This document shows positions 54,170 to 64,000 of a DNA stretch of 64,000 nucleotides, piece by piece. Both the position numbers and the translations under genes were made by a program. The notes beneath the pieces were generated by a model, which did not search any database, was not told where the DNA came from, and was given only the letters and a program-made list of their open reading frames with translations. The DNA lies in assembly GCA_947471745.1 (NCBI GenBank), contig CANJKZ010000011.1, positions 2,170,001-2,234,000 on the forward strand. The letters run 5' to 3'. The stretch's first letter is position 1; every line of letters begins with the position of its first letter. The DNA is from Closterium sp. Naga37s-1. Taxonomy: Eukaryota; Streptophyta; Zygnematophyceae; Desmidiales; Closteriaceae.

Positions 54170-54840
54170 CCAGAAACAGCACAGACAGCACTAGTACCCT
54201 CAGCTCCGGGGTCTCCAGCTACAACTCCCACAGCACCACAAGCTCCAGGACCTCCAACAACTTCAGCTCCAGCAGCACCTCCAGTAGGAACAGCTCCAGA
54301 ACCTACAGCTCCAACTCCTGCAGCACCACCAGCCCCAGCAGCTCCAGGTACCTCCAGTACGAGCACCTCCGGGACCAGCTGCTCCAGCACCTCCAGCAGC
54401 TCCAACACTAGCAGGACCTCCAACGGTGCCAGTACCTCCAGCACCAGCACCTCCAGGACCAGCGGCACCAGCAGCTCTAGCACCAGCAGCACCTCTAGTA
54501 GCTCCAGCTCCAGAAGCACCTCCAGCAGCAGGCCAAGTAGCTCCAACGCACGGCGACAGCACCGAGCGTACCACTCACGAAGCTGCTGCGGAGAGAGGGG
54601 CTCAGCGGGCTCAGGCTCAGCACCCCCAGGCTCAGCACCCCCAGACTTAGCACCCCTAGGCTCAACACCCCCAGGCTCAGCACCCCTAGACTCAGCACCT
54701 CCAGGCTCAGCACCCCCAGGCTCCACACGCTCAGGCTCAGCACCCACAAGCTCCGCACCCTGAGACTCAGCAACCCCAGGCTCAGCACCCCCAGTCCCCG
54801 CACCCGCGGGCTCAGCACCCCTAGCAGCACCTGAGTCGAC
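54170..54840 (-). repeat. Copia-G low-complexity linker
   Basis: 15-base units coding GGAEP-like pentapeptides (about 54600-54840) and GCTGGAGGTGCTG-type arrays (about 54175-54540). Same layout as in Copia-B and Copia-C1. Confidence 0.85.
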
Positions 54841-54929
54841 AGCTACCTCGACAGGCTTGACGGGGTCTACCTGTGACACACCTGAGGGGGCAGGACCCTG
54901 AGGGGGGAGGGGGTCTACAGGAGGAGCAC

Positions 54930-56380
54930 CTGGTGCGAGGAAGAGTGGCGGGGGGGGGGAGAGAGGCAGTGCGGTAGGGAAAGAGACGGTAGTAAGATAC
55001 TGACTCGTCAAACGTGACGTCCTGAGAGGACAGAACACAACGCGAGGTGGGGTGGTAAAACTGCTACCCAGGTGCGTCAGGGGGGAAGCCAAGGAAGACG
55101 CAGGGAACGGCACGGGAGGACAGCTTGTCCGCAGAAGCATCGCGGACAAAAACTCGAGATCCCCAGACACGGAACACAGACGCATCGCCAACCTTCCCCG
55201 TCCACCGCAGAGTAGGTGTGGTCTCCGGCAAGGAGACACGAGGCTGAAGGTTGATCTGATGCGCAGCGTACTGAAGCGCGAACGGCCACAAAAAATGGGG
55301 AGCAGCCGCATGGATCATGGACGTACGAGCGACATCCATGACCATGCCAATGCGGCGCTCAGCAATCCCATTTTGCTGTGGGGAGGCCAGAAGCGTAAAC
55401 GTCTGGCAGATGCCCTCCACATGACAGAAGGCCCTCAGAAGGCTGGAAGAAAACTCACCACCTCTGTGTGAGTGCAGACCCAGAACAGGAAGGTCCGAGC
55501 CGAAACTCTCGCTGAGCTGGCGACGGGCACCGCGGATCCACTCGATCAACACCTCAGTGACCTCACACTTACGGCGCAAGGGGAAGACTGTGGTGTAACG
55601 CGAGTAGTCGTCAACGAACAGCAGGAAGTAACGCTCGTGACCCTGTCCACGGACGCAAACTGGGCCCTACACGTCCATGTGAAGAGTCTGCAGGGGAGCC
55701 TCTGTCGGAGGGAACTCGGAGGAGTGAGGAGCGGCGCGCTGCCGGCCCTCGACACAAGGAACACAGGTAGGGGCAGGCCCCAGAGGAAGGGGAGGGAGGG
55801 ACCGGGGGAGACCAGAGACAAGGGTACGGGAGGCCATACCTCGAAGACGAGGCAGGGAGGGGTGACTAAGGCGGTGGTGCCAAAGGAGAGTCTCGTGTGA
55901 CAGAGGACGACACGAGCAGGGGGCTGACGCTGGACTAGACCTGGACGCGGCAGAAAACACCTGACAAGATGCTGCTACCTGACCAGACGCAGTAACCGGA
56001 GGAGACGCAGTAGTCAGTGTGAACAGACTCGACCCAGGCCGACGGGTGAACGTGGCCAGGTGGCGGCCCGTCGGAGAGCAAGTGCAGTGGGTCACACGCT
56101 GACCTCCAGGGGTGATCTGGTCAACCCACGCGTCCTGGAAGTCAGCTCCACTCACCAAGTTCGTAGAGAACGAGGGGAGGTGGAGTCCCGACAGCAAGCC
56201 CGACGGGGCCACGGGACACGGTAGAACCGTGGAAGAGTGCGCAAGGACTTGGCCCCCAGAGGGGTCAGCCAGGGAGACTGCGACAGGCCGACTGAGCGGC
56301 GTGAGTGTGGTACTGTTGCCAAAGAAGGAGCACGAAGCACCAGAGTCAAGTGTTAAAGTGTGCAAGGCCTCAGTAGGTGC
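54930..56380 (-). pseudogene. Copia-G protease and integrase (fossil)
   Basis: Protease LDSGASCSFFGNSTTLTPLS (about 56365). Pre-integrase WHHRLSHPSLPRLRGMASRT and CVPCVEGRQRAAPHSSEFPP. Integrase: LHSHRGGEFSSSLLRAFCHV (about 55480), NGIAERRIGMVMDVARTSMI, FLWPFALQYAAHQINLQPRV, FRVWGSRVFVRDASADKLSS and CVFLGFPPDAPG. Confidence 0.92.
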
Positions 56381-56649
56381 AGTACGAGAGAGAGCAGACT
56401 CATCAGCACCTGGAGCAGCAGACTCACTAGTACCTGGAGCAGCAGACTCACTAGCACATAGAGCAGCAGCCTCAATGCCCAGGTCAGGCGGAACACACAG
56501 GTAACAGTCACCCTCAGCACTATCAGTCACAGCATACATGGCAGCAAGGATAGCATCGAAATCAAGATCAAAGATAGCAACGTTCTGCTGAAGCAGATCA
56601 CCCCAGCGCGGGAGCTCAACAGCGTCAGGAAACTGGGCGCGCCAGGCGC

Positions 56650-57850
56650 CAGTCAGGCGACCGAAGCAGCGCTGCGCAGTGTGTGGCAACCCGCATGTCT
56701 CCCCACGGCGCCCGCCGGTGCGAAGAACGTAAGTGCAGGGACCAACACCCCCAGACCTCCCACGCCCAGCGTACCACTCACGAAGCTGCTGGGCCGACGG
56801 GGTCTCACGGGAACGCGGCTGCTGCTGGCGTTGGCTACCACCAAAGCCTCCATGCTGCGCGGCTCCACCTTGACCAGCACCACCGCCGCCGCCACCTCCA
56901 CCACCGCTGCCGCTGCCTCCACCGCCGCTGCCGCTGCCTCCACCACCCCCACCGCCGCCATCGAAGCCCCCACTCCCGCCACCACCCCCACCTCCACCGC
57001 CACCCCCTCCGCCTCCTCCACCGCCTCCACCGCCGCCCCCACCGTCCCCTCCACCACCCTTGCCCCCCTTGCCCTTGCTGTTGCGGCGCCTCTCACTAGG
57101 AGCAGACACAGCCCCGACCTCCTCAGTGCCAACGAGGTCGACAGCAGCAGCAGAAGCAACAGAGGGGAGAAGGGGGACAGGGGAACACCCCTCAAAGAAA
57201 GGGGCGCAAGGGTCGCCGCGAGAAGCACCTACAGCTAAGATACTCTTCTCAGCTGTAGTGAGGCGCTCCTCTAGCAGGTCGACGGTGAGCTCGGTGGGGC
57301 AAAGGAAGAGAAAGTGGTCCCTGACTGAAGCAAGGGAGTCAGGGAGGCGGGTGACTAGGTAGTAAAGGGTGATCTACATGAGGGGGGGGTTCTTGGCACA
57401 AATCTCAGTGGGAAGCGCAGCTCGGTAGCGGGCGTCACTAGTGCGGAGGTGATTAATGAGGTCAGCGACTGTGGCAAAAGCGGCAAGGTCAGGGAACAGG
57501 TACGGCAGCATGAGGCGGTTGAGGGCAGCAGTGGAAGGGGAGGAGTAGCGCGCTACTAGAGCGTCATACAAAGACTGAGTAGTCTTGTACTGGCCAAAGT
57601 GCGCGCGCTCAGCAGACGGCATGTGACTACGAACAGCAAGGCGAGCAACAGCGTCACGAGTGGTCCACAGCGAGCGAACCGTACTGTCAGCAGTGGCAGC
57701 AGGTGCAGTAGAGACACCGGACGTGTGATCGAAAAGGGATACCCCATCCCTAGAGTCACACTAAAGAAAGAGCTGCAGGTCGTCAACCCACACGTCAAAG
57801 TCAACTGCACGCCCCGCAGCATCAAAGGTAAGAACAGTAGGGCTAGCCAT
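56650..57850 (-). pseudogene. Copia-G gag with atypical zinc knuckle (fossil)
   Basis: Minus strand, start MASPTVLTFDAAGRAVDFDV at 57850. It includes LMLPYLFPDLAAFATVADLI, HLRTSDARYRAALPTEICAK, a long Gly-rich tract (about 56870-57060) and CTYVLRTGGRRGETC, GLPH, TAQRC (about 56735-56670). Confidence 0.88.
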
Positions 57851-58680
57851 AGCGGCAGTAGCAGCAGGAGCAGCAGTAGCAGCAGTGGCAGCAGAAGCAG
57901 CAGTAGCAGCAGGGCAGTGTGGCTCAGTAGGGCGGCGCGGCTCGGTAGGGCGGCGCGGCTCGGCAGGGCGGCGCGGCTCGGCAGGGTGGCGCGGCTCAGC
58001 AGGGCGGCGCGGCTCGGCTGGGCGGCGTGGCTCGGCTGGGCGGCGCGGCTCGGCTTGGTGGCACGGCTCAGCTCCTGGCGGCGCGGTGTGGCAGGGTGGC
58101 GCGGGTGCTTACCTGGGGCGGGTGCAGGGCAGGGCCGCAGCTGGCGGTTTAGGTCAGGGCCGCGACAGGGGCGGCAGAAGGGCAGGGCAGCGACGGGCGG
58201 TGAAGGCAGGGCCGCAAGTGGGGCGGCAGCAGGGCAGGGCCGCGATAGGGCGGCAAAGGCAGGGTCGCGACGAGCGGCGACGGGCCAGCAACGGGCGGCT
58301 ACGGGCCGGCGACGGGCGGCAACGGTCCGGGATGGGCCGGCGACGGGCCGGGATGGGCCGGGACGGGCCAGCGACGGGCGGTGAAAGGCAGGGCTGCGAC
58401 AGGGCGGATGCAGGGCAGGGCCGCAGTGGGCGGCGAAGGCAGGGCCGCGACGAGTGGCGACGGGCCAGCGACGGGCGGCGATGGGCCGGGACGGGCCAGC
58501 AACGGGTGGCGAAGGCAGGGCCGCGACGGGCCAGCGAAGGCAGGGCCGCGATAGGCCGTACTGGAACAGGGCGCGGGACGGCGCAGGTGAGGCAGGCGCG
58601 AGGCGCGCTTCGGGCAGGGCAGGAAAAAAAATTGTGGTGGGCCCTAAAAAAAAACGTTCCCACCAGGGAACCTGCTCAGA
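57851..58680 (-). repeat. GC-rich minisatellite leader of Copia-G
   Basis: About nine copies of an 18-bp unit, GGGCGGCGCGGCTCGGTA (plus-strand view, about 57920-58090), then a looser array of GGGCGGCGACGGGCC and GCAGGGCCGCGAC units to about 58570. Confidence 0.88.
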
Positions 58681-58686
58681 ATACCA

Positions 58687-58803
58687 TGTGAGAATATTGA
58701 AGGAATGAATGACTAAACTAGTAAGCAGGTGGGTACAAGTAGGAAACCTTAAAGTGTTGTACCCTATATGAACTACCCCACTACAGCCTAACAGACTATA
58801 TTA
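58687..58803 (-). repeat. Copia-G 5' LTR, outer end lost
   Basis: On the minus strand it ends ATTCTCACA before the primer site and carries the core AGTGGGGTAGTTCATATAGG. The start (TGTCA...) is not seen; the match fades after ATAGTCTGTT. Confidence 0.8.
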
Positions 58804-58917
58804 TTTAGCAAGGCGACTCTACCCGGAACTATAAAGGCAGCCAGAAAAACTAAAACCCCTAGGGAACCTGGATGCATTTTCGGGATATATCAGCCCTTTT
58901 TTTTCTAAGCGTTTAGG
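58804..58917. other. short junction DNA, unassigned
   Basis: About 110 bases between the Copia-G LTR and Copia-H, with no reading frame or repeat I can place. Confidence 0.5.
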
Positions 58918-60400
58918 TTCAGTACAAGCAATATAGCGCAGTGAGCAAGTGAGGCAGAGTAGGCACAAGGCCTAACACAGTAGAGAAGCGCTGATGATCA
59001 CTAGGCAGAAGTGCCTTGGTGAATATATCAGCAGTGTTGGCCCTAGTGGCCACGTACGCAAGACGAAGCTGGCCACGCTGCTGCAACTCTCGAGCAAGGA
59101 AGTATCGCAGAGCAATGTGCTTCGTTCTGTGCTCCAGTCTGTGCTCTTGACACAAGGCAATCATGGCCTTATTGTCTACCTACAGGACTGGAGGCGAACG
59201 AGGCTACTCTCCCAAGTCAGTCAGCAGGTAGGTGAGCCATCATAGCTCCTGTGCAGCCATGGCCCCTGCGTAGATCTCAGCCTCATAACTGGAGCTGAGA
59301 ACTGAAGACGAGCGGGCAGACCGCCAGGAAACAGAGCCGGAACCGAAGCTGAAGGTGTAACCCTGTGACGACCGCTGCGTAGCTGAGTCGTCAACCCAAG
59401 AAGCGTCTGCATGACCAGTGAGGACAACTAAACCCCGTCCTCCAAGCACAAGCCCCATGCCCAACGTACTGCACAAGTAGCGCAGTACCCTCTTCGCAGC
59501 ATCCCATTGCACCTTTCAGTGCCTACCGGGAGCCACGTAGCGAGCCAGGAGGCTGAGAGGGTACGCGAGGTCAGGTCGTGTGCACGTCATCAGGAACATG
59601 AGGCAACCCACAAGCTCTGGGTATGGACCACTTGGCTCTACGGACTCGTCCGAAGGTGGAGCTGAGAGCGAGTGGCCGGTAGACAGAGGAGTGGGCTGTG
59701 GCGAAGAGAATTGGAAGCCGAAGCGCTGAAGGAACTGGTGCACCATGTGTGACTGAGTCAGGGTGATGGTGCGCCGTGCTCTGTCCCGGGTGATCTGCAA
59801 GCCAACATAGCTGCGCAGTTCACTCAAGTCAGTGCATGTGTGTCTCTTATGCAGCTCCCACTTCACAAGGGTCTGTGCCTCAGTGTCAGCAGTGGCAAAG
59901 AACAGGTCGTCGACGTACATGGGGACGTAGAACAGCGGCAGCGAGATGTCGGTGCGTAGAAATAGAACGGGTCAGCAGTTGAAGGAGTAAACCCCAGAGC
60001 CGCAAGTGTAGTCCTCAGTGTGTCGTGCCACTCACGAGGCGCCTAGCAGAGACCGTAGACTGGCCGGTGGAGGCTCCACTGAGTACCTGCAGGAAACGAC
60101 CCAGTGAAGCCAGGTGGGCGGCGCAGTCAGATCTCCATGTGCAAGCTGCCCTGCAAGAAAGCTGTACTGAAGTCCAGAGAGTGCAACTCGTATTCACGCT
60201 GAGCAGCGACGTGCAGCAACACCCAAAGAGTAGTCATCTTCGGGGTGGGGGAGAAGGTCTCGAAGTAGTCGACCCCCTGTCGCTGACTGAAGCCTCGAGC
60301 AACATAACGCGCCTTGATGGCAGTAGGAGAACCCGTCGGCTGTTTCACCCTGAAAATCCACATGCAATCGATGGGGGAACTGCGTCGACGTAGGTGCCTG
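58918..60400 (-). pseudogene. Copia-H reverse transcriptase and RNase H (fossil)
   Basis: Minus strand: FRVKQPTGSPTAIKARYVAR (about 60360), LDFSTAFLQGSLHMEI, YVDDLFFATADTEAQTLVKW (about 59918), YVGLQITRDRARRTITLTQS, LMFLMTCTRPDLAYPLSLLA, GHADASWVDDSATQRSSQGY (about 59420) and ANTADIFTKALLPSDHQRFS (about 59030). Confidence 0.9.
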
Positions 60401-60999
60401 TGGACTTCCAGGTTACCATCTCAGCATCCATGGCTGCCTGCCACTGAGAGGAGTAAGGATCCGCAGTGGCGTAGTCTAGACGACAGGCAGCAGAAAAGTC
60501 AACCAGCTCAGCAACGATCGCAGACGCAGCAGTAGACTCAAAAGAAACAGTGGCGAGGAGACGAGAAACAGTGGGTTGGGCAGTACGAGCGCGGTAAGAC
60601 TCAGGGTTAAGGACGGCAGGAAGAGAGGACTCAGGAGGAGGCAGCAGAGGAACATGTAGTGGAACAGAGGAAGGACGAAGTGCCATAGCATATGTGCCGG
60701 GGACAGGAGGAGGACGCAGACGAGGAACGCGACGACCAGTGCGAACAACACGAACAGGGGAGGCAGGACGAGACGCATGGTCACGACGCTCTGTGAGACC
60801 GCCGGTCTGCTCAGCGTAAGGAGAAGGAGCAGCAAGTGGGGAGGTTGGCTGTATCGGCGGCTGCGACTGGTCAGGCGGTGGACACAGTACAGGAGGAGTA
60901 AGGCCAGGAGAAGACGGGACACCATGAACCTGCTGAAGTAGGGGAACAAAGTACGGTCGCGGCCGCACAGTGCCTCCAACATCAATACCACCAGACACA

Positions 61000-62005
61000 G
61001 CACCCTTAGCTCCAGCACCTCCAGCTCCAGGGTCAACAACTCCATCTCCTCCAGCTCCAGCATCTCTCGCACCACGGCCTCCAGCTCTAGCGTCTCCAGC
61101 TCCAGCGCCCCAACACTACCAGTCCCGGCAGCTCCAGTACCCCTGGTACGAGCACCTCCAGGACCAGCAGATGCAGCACCTCCGGTACCACAAGCTCCAG
61201 CAGTAACTCCAGCACCTCCAGCTCCAGTGTCTCCAGCGGCACAGTCTCTAGCTACGGCAGCTCCACTCCAAAGGCGTGTGCGCTAAGTAAACCACTCGCG
61301 TAGCTGCTGCGGGGAGAGAAGCTCCGGCCGGGGAGACAGTCGTGGCGAAGCACCCGTAGGACCTCCGGAAGAAACAGCACCCCGAGTCTCAGCACCCCTT
61401 GTCTCCACAAGCGCAAGCTAAACACCCCCAAGCTCAGCACCCCTAGACCCGGCACCCTCTGACTCAGCACCCCCAGGCTCCGCACCCCCAGACGCAGCAC
61501 CTCGAGCAGCATCTGAGTCCACAGCTACCTCAACAGGCACAGTACCAAGGAGAGGGTCTACCTGAGACACACTTGAGGGAACAGGACCTTGGGGGGGGAG
61601 GGAGTCTACCGGAGGGGGACCTGGAGCAAGGAAGAGCGACATGGGTGGGGGGAGGGGCAGAGCAGTAGGGGAAGAGACAGTAAAAGGGAACCAACTGAGA
61701 GGGGAAGACACGGCGCGAGGTGGGGTGGTAAAACTACCAGCCAGGCGCGTCAGGGGGAAAGCCAAGGAAGACGCAGGGGACAGCGCGGGCGGAGAGCTTG
61801 TCCGCGGACGTATCGCGAACAAAGGCATGAGAGCCCCAGACTCGGAAAACTGATGCATCGCCAACCTCCCCCATCCAACGCAGTGTCGGCGAGGTCTCCG
61901 GCAAGGAGACACGGGGCCAGAGGTTGAGCTGATGCCCAGCGTACCGGACCGCAAACTGTCACAGAAAAATGGGGAGCAGCCGCATGGATCATGGAGGTAC
62001 AAGCG
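61000..62005 (-). pseudogene. Copia-H linker and integrase part (fossil)
   Basis: The linker again shows Gly/Ala-rich and GGAE-P pentapeptide units (61000-61510). The integrase part carries RVWGS-like, FLGF-like and GWQFY-like segments (about 61720-61860) and a segment like FLWPFA...AAHQLNLWPRV before the Copia-I border. Confidence 0.8.
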
Positions 62006-62136
62006 TGTCAGAAGAATGAACGAGAATGGATGAACTAGCAAAGAGTTGGGTACAAGTACTAACCCTAATTGGGTTGTACCCCTTATGGGCTACCCCAATA
62101 TAGCCTACACAAATGTAAGCATATGACATTCTGACA
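62006..62136 (-). repeat. Copia-I 3' LTR (131 bp)
   Basis: On the minus strand it starts TGTCAGAATGTCATATGC and ends CATTCTTCTGACA. It matches the Copia-C1 and Copia-D LTRs. Confidence 0.92.
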
Positions 62137-62384
62137 CACCCCCATAGGCAAAGTGGGGAAGAACAAGTGGTCACAAGACCAGTCAAGAAAAGCAAAGCAA
62201 GCTGAGGGTGGATCACAAAGTCACCACACAGTCCGAGCACAAGAAAAGGGCCATAAGGCCAGTTCACATGCAGAGTAATATAAAAGAGAACAAATAATAC
62301 AGTGATCATACCCTAGCAAGTGTAAGCATGTAGGTATATATGTATAGATCACAGTACAAGCAGAGTCAAGCAGTGAGCAAGTGT

Positions 62385-62465
62385 GCTCCAGTCTGTGCTC
62401 CAGTCTGTGCTCCAGTCTGTGATCCCAGAGCGGTGTGCTTCGTTCTGTGCTCCAGTCTGTGCTCC
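62385..62465. repeat. short tandem repeat at the Copia-I coding/3' UTR border
   Basis: TGTGCTCCAGTC is repeated three times in tandem (period 12) and once more at about 62450. It lies within the RNase H sequence that normally encodes RLEHRTKH, so it is a local expansion of element sequence. Confidence 0.8.
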
Positions 62466-62469
62466 TGAC

Positions 62470-64000
62470 ACAAGGCAATCATGGCCTTGTTGTCTACGTA
62501 CAGAAATGGAGGCGAACGAGGCTGCTCTCCCAAGTAAGTCAGCAGGTAGGTGAGCCAGCGTAGCTCCTGTGCAGCCATGGCCCCTGCTTAGATCTCAGCC
62601 TCACAACTGGAGCTGAGAGCCGAAGACGAGCAGGTAGACCGCCAGGAAACAGAGCCGGAACCGAGGCTGAAGGTGTAACCCTGTGACGACCGCTGCGTAG
62701 CTGAGTCGTCAACCCAAGAAGCGTCTGCATGACCAGTGAGGACAACTGGACCCCGTCCTCCAAGCACAAGCCCCATGCCCGACATACTGCACAAGTAACG
62801 CAGTACCGTCATCGCAGCATCCCAGTGCACCTTTCGGTGCCTACTGGGAGCCACGTAGCGAGCCAGAAGGCTGAGAGGGTACGCAAGGTCAGGTTGTGTG
62901 CATGTCATTAGGGACATAAGGCAACCCACAAGCTTTGGGTATGGACCACTTGGCTCTACGGACTCATCCGAAGGTGGAGCTGAGAGCCAGTGTCCGGTAG
63001 ACAGAGGAGTGGGTTGTGGCAAGGAGAACTGGAAGCCGAAGCGCTGAAGGACCTGGTGCACCATGTGTGACTGAGTCAGGGTGATGGTGTGCCGTGCTCT
63101 GTCCCGGGTGATCTGCAAGCCAAGATAGCTGCGCAGTTCATACAGGTCTGTGCAGGTGTGTCTCTTCTACAGCTTCGACTTCACAAGGGTCAGTGCCTCA
63201 GTGCCAGCAGTGGCAAAGACCAGGTCGTCGACGTACATGGGGACGTAGAACGGCGGCAGCGAGGTGTCGGTGCGTAGAAATAGAACGGGTCTGCAGTAGA
63301 AGGAGCAAACTTCAGAGCTGCAAGTGTTGTACTCAGTGTGTCATGCCACTCGCGAGGCACCTGGCGGAGACCGTAGACTGGCCGTTGGAGGGTCCACTGG
63401 GTACCTGCAGAAAACGACCATGTGAAGCCAGGTGGGCGGCGCAGCTAGATCTCCTCGTGCAGGCTGCCCTGCAAGAAAGCTGTGCTGAAGTCCAGAGAGT
63501 GCAACTCGTAGTCACGCTGAGCAGCGATGTGCAACAACACCCGAAGAGTAGTCATCTTCGGGGTGGGGGAGAAGGTCTGGAAGTAGTCAACCCCTTGTCG
63601 CTGACTGAAGCCTCGAGCAACGTAACGCACCTTGAAGGCAAGCGGAGAACCCGGCAGCCGCTTCACCCTGAAAATCCACATGCCATCGACTATGTTCGCC
63701 CTAGGTGGGGGAACCTCGTCGACGTAGGTGCCTGTGGACTTCCAGGATGCCATCTCGGCATCCATGGCTGCCTGCCACTGAGAGGAGTAAGGACCCGTAA
63801 TCGCCTCTGCGTAAGAGCGCGGGGTCGGGATGTCTGGTGCATCCGGGTCTCCCTCAGGGGCAAGCACCATGGAAGTGAAACGAGGTACAGCAGCTGCAAG
63901 ACACTCAAAGTCCTCCTGCCTGTCCTCAAGGACGTCCGTACCAAGAGCACACTCACCCCCGACGGACGGAGGACAGTCAGACTCAGACTCAGCAACAAGA
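62470..64000 (-). pseudogene. Copia-I reverse transcriptase and RNase H (fossil, partial)
   Basis: Minus strand: YSSQWQAAMDAEMASWKSTG (about 63785), FRVKRLPGSPLAFKVRYVAR, FSPTPKMTTLRVLLHIAAQR, LDFSTAFLQGSLHEEI, TRDRARHTITLTQSHMVHQV, SLMTCTQPDLAYPLSLLARY, GHADASWVDDSATQRSSQGY (about 62720) and YVDNKAMIALCQEH (about 62490). Confidence 0.9.

Larger units (their letters stand above)
51897..58803 (-). mobile_element. Copia-G, short-LTR Ty1/copia element, minus strand
   Basis: From right to left: 5' LTR (58687 to about 58803), primer site TGGTATTCTGAGCAGG, GC-rich leader, gag, protease, integrase, linker, reverse transcriptase, RNase H. The left end stops close to the end of RNase H, where Copia-F leader begins; no 3' LTR is seen. 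It is close to Copia-B in coding sequence and LTR core. It is broken, with roughly ten breaks. Confidence 0.9.
58918..62005 (-). mobile_element. Copia-H, short-LTR Ty1/copia element interrupted by Copia-I
   Basis: Minus strand, from left to right in reverse of coding order: RNase H and reverse transcriptase (58918 to about 60400), approach segment (to about 61000), linker (61000-61510), integrase C-terminal and core part (about 61680-62005). At 62005 the integrase sequence is cut by the LTR of Copia-I; the 5' half of Copia-H must lie beyond the window. It belongs to family C by coding sequence. It is broken, with ten or more breaks. No 3' LTR is seen at the left end. Confidence 0.88.
62006..64000 (-). 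mobile_element. Copia-I, short-LTR Ty1/copia element running off the window
   Basis: The 3' LTR (62006-62136), polypurine tract (reverse complement of CACCCCCATAGGC), 3' UTR and RNase H-reverse transcriptase (62460-64000) lie on the minus strand. The rest lies beyond 64000. The left flank aagcg (62001-62005) should recur after the 5' LTR if this is an intact insertion into Copia-H. Family C; broken, with a few breaks in the visible part. Confidence 0.9.

Noticed and set aside
1-64000. A previously undescribed defence, toxin or biosynthetic system
   Set aside because: No gene set of that kind is visible; the window is explained by nested retroelements plus a few low-confidence host segments.

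Overview
This window looks like transposon-packed nuclear DNA of a green plant or streptophyte alga. The evidence is a dominant Ty1/copia content with primer sites resembling initiator-Met tRNA, an L1-type LINE, a Ty3-type gag fragment and a short F-box-like host reading frame of plant character. I cannot name the species. I see no rRNA, tRNA, CRISPR array or bacterial operon. Nearly all large open frames are retroelement remains; only about 6 kb is not obviously transposon.

1-31704 is a nested stack readable from target-site duplications (TSDs). An old minus-strand LINE (about 2900 to 31880) is split twice. A short-LTR Copia element (Copia-A, 4327-11129, TSD acgga) sits in its 3' half. A long-LTR Copia element (Copia-E3, 12786-31699, TSD gagct) sits just 5' of its reverse transcriptase. 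Copia-E3 has itself received a solo LTR of a third family (E4) in inverted orientation (14765-23101, TSD gaggc). That solo LTR was later split by a young, nearly full-length short-LTR Copia (Copia-B, 15515-23014, near-perfect TSD atctc/atctg). Copia-E3 also holds a 5'-less E4 element (about 23620-28760). Left of the LINE are a short Copia gag fragment, another E4-family LTR and a Ty3-like LTR/gag fragment.

31705-33606 and 40717-45060 are the least repetitive parts. They hold a short reading frame resembling a domain I associate with transposase-linked plant and fungal proteins, a 78-bp direct repeat, a gene-like segment with a coiled-coil stretch and plausible introns, and an F-box-like reading frame on the minus strand. 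They are separated by the minus-strand Copia-C1 (33607-40716, TSD gtgtt).

45061-64000 is a second pile of short-LTR Copia copies: Copia-D (plus), an LTR plus leader of another copy (Copia-F, plus), Copia-G (minus), Copia-H (minus) and Copia-I (minus, inserted into Copia-H and running off the window).

The short-LTR Copia elements form a coherent group. Their LTRs are 114-140 bp, and several share a central core. They have long GC-rich 5' leaders that in most copies are built of family-specific minisatellites. Their gag carries an unusual C-x13-C-x3/4-H-x4-C zinc knuckle, and a low-complexity linker of variable length lies between integrase and reverse transcriptase. All are described here as fossils; none is presented as a working gene.
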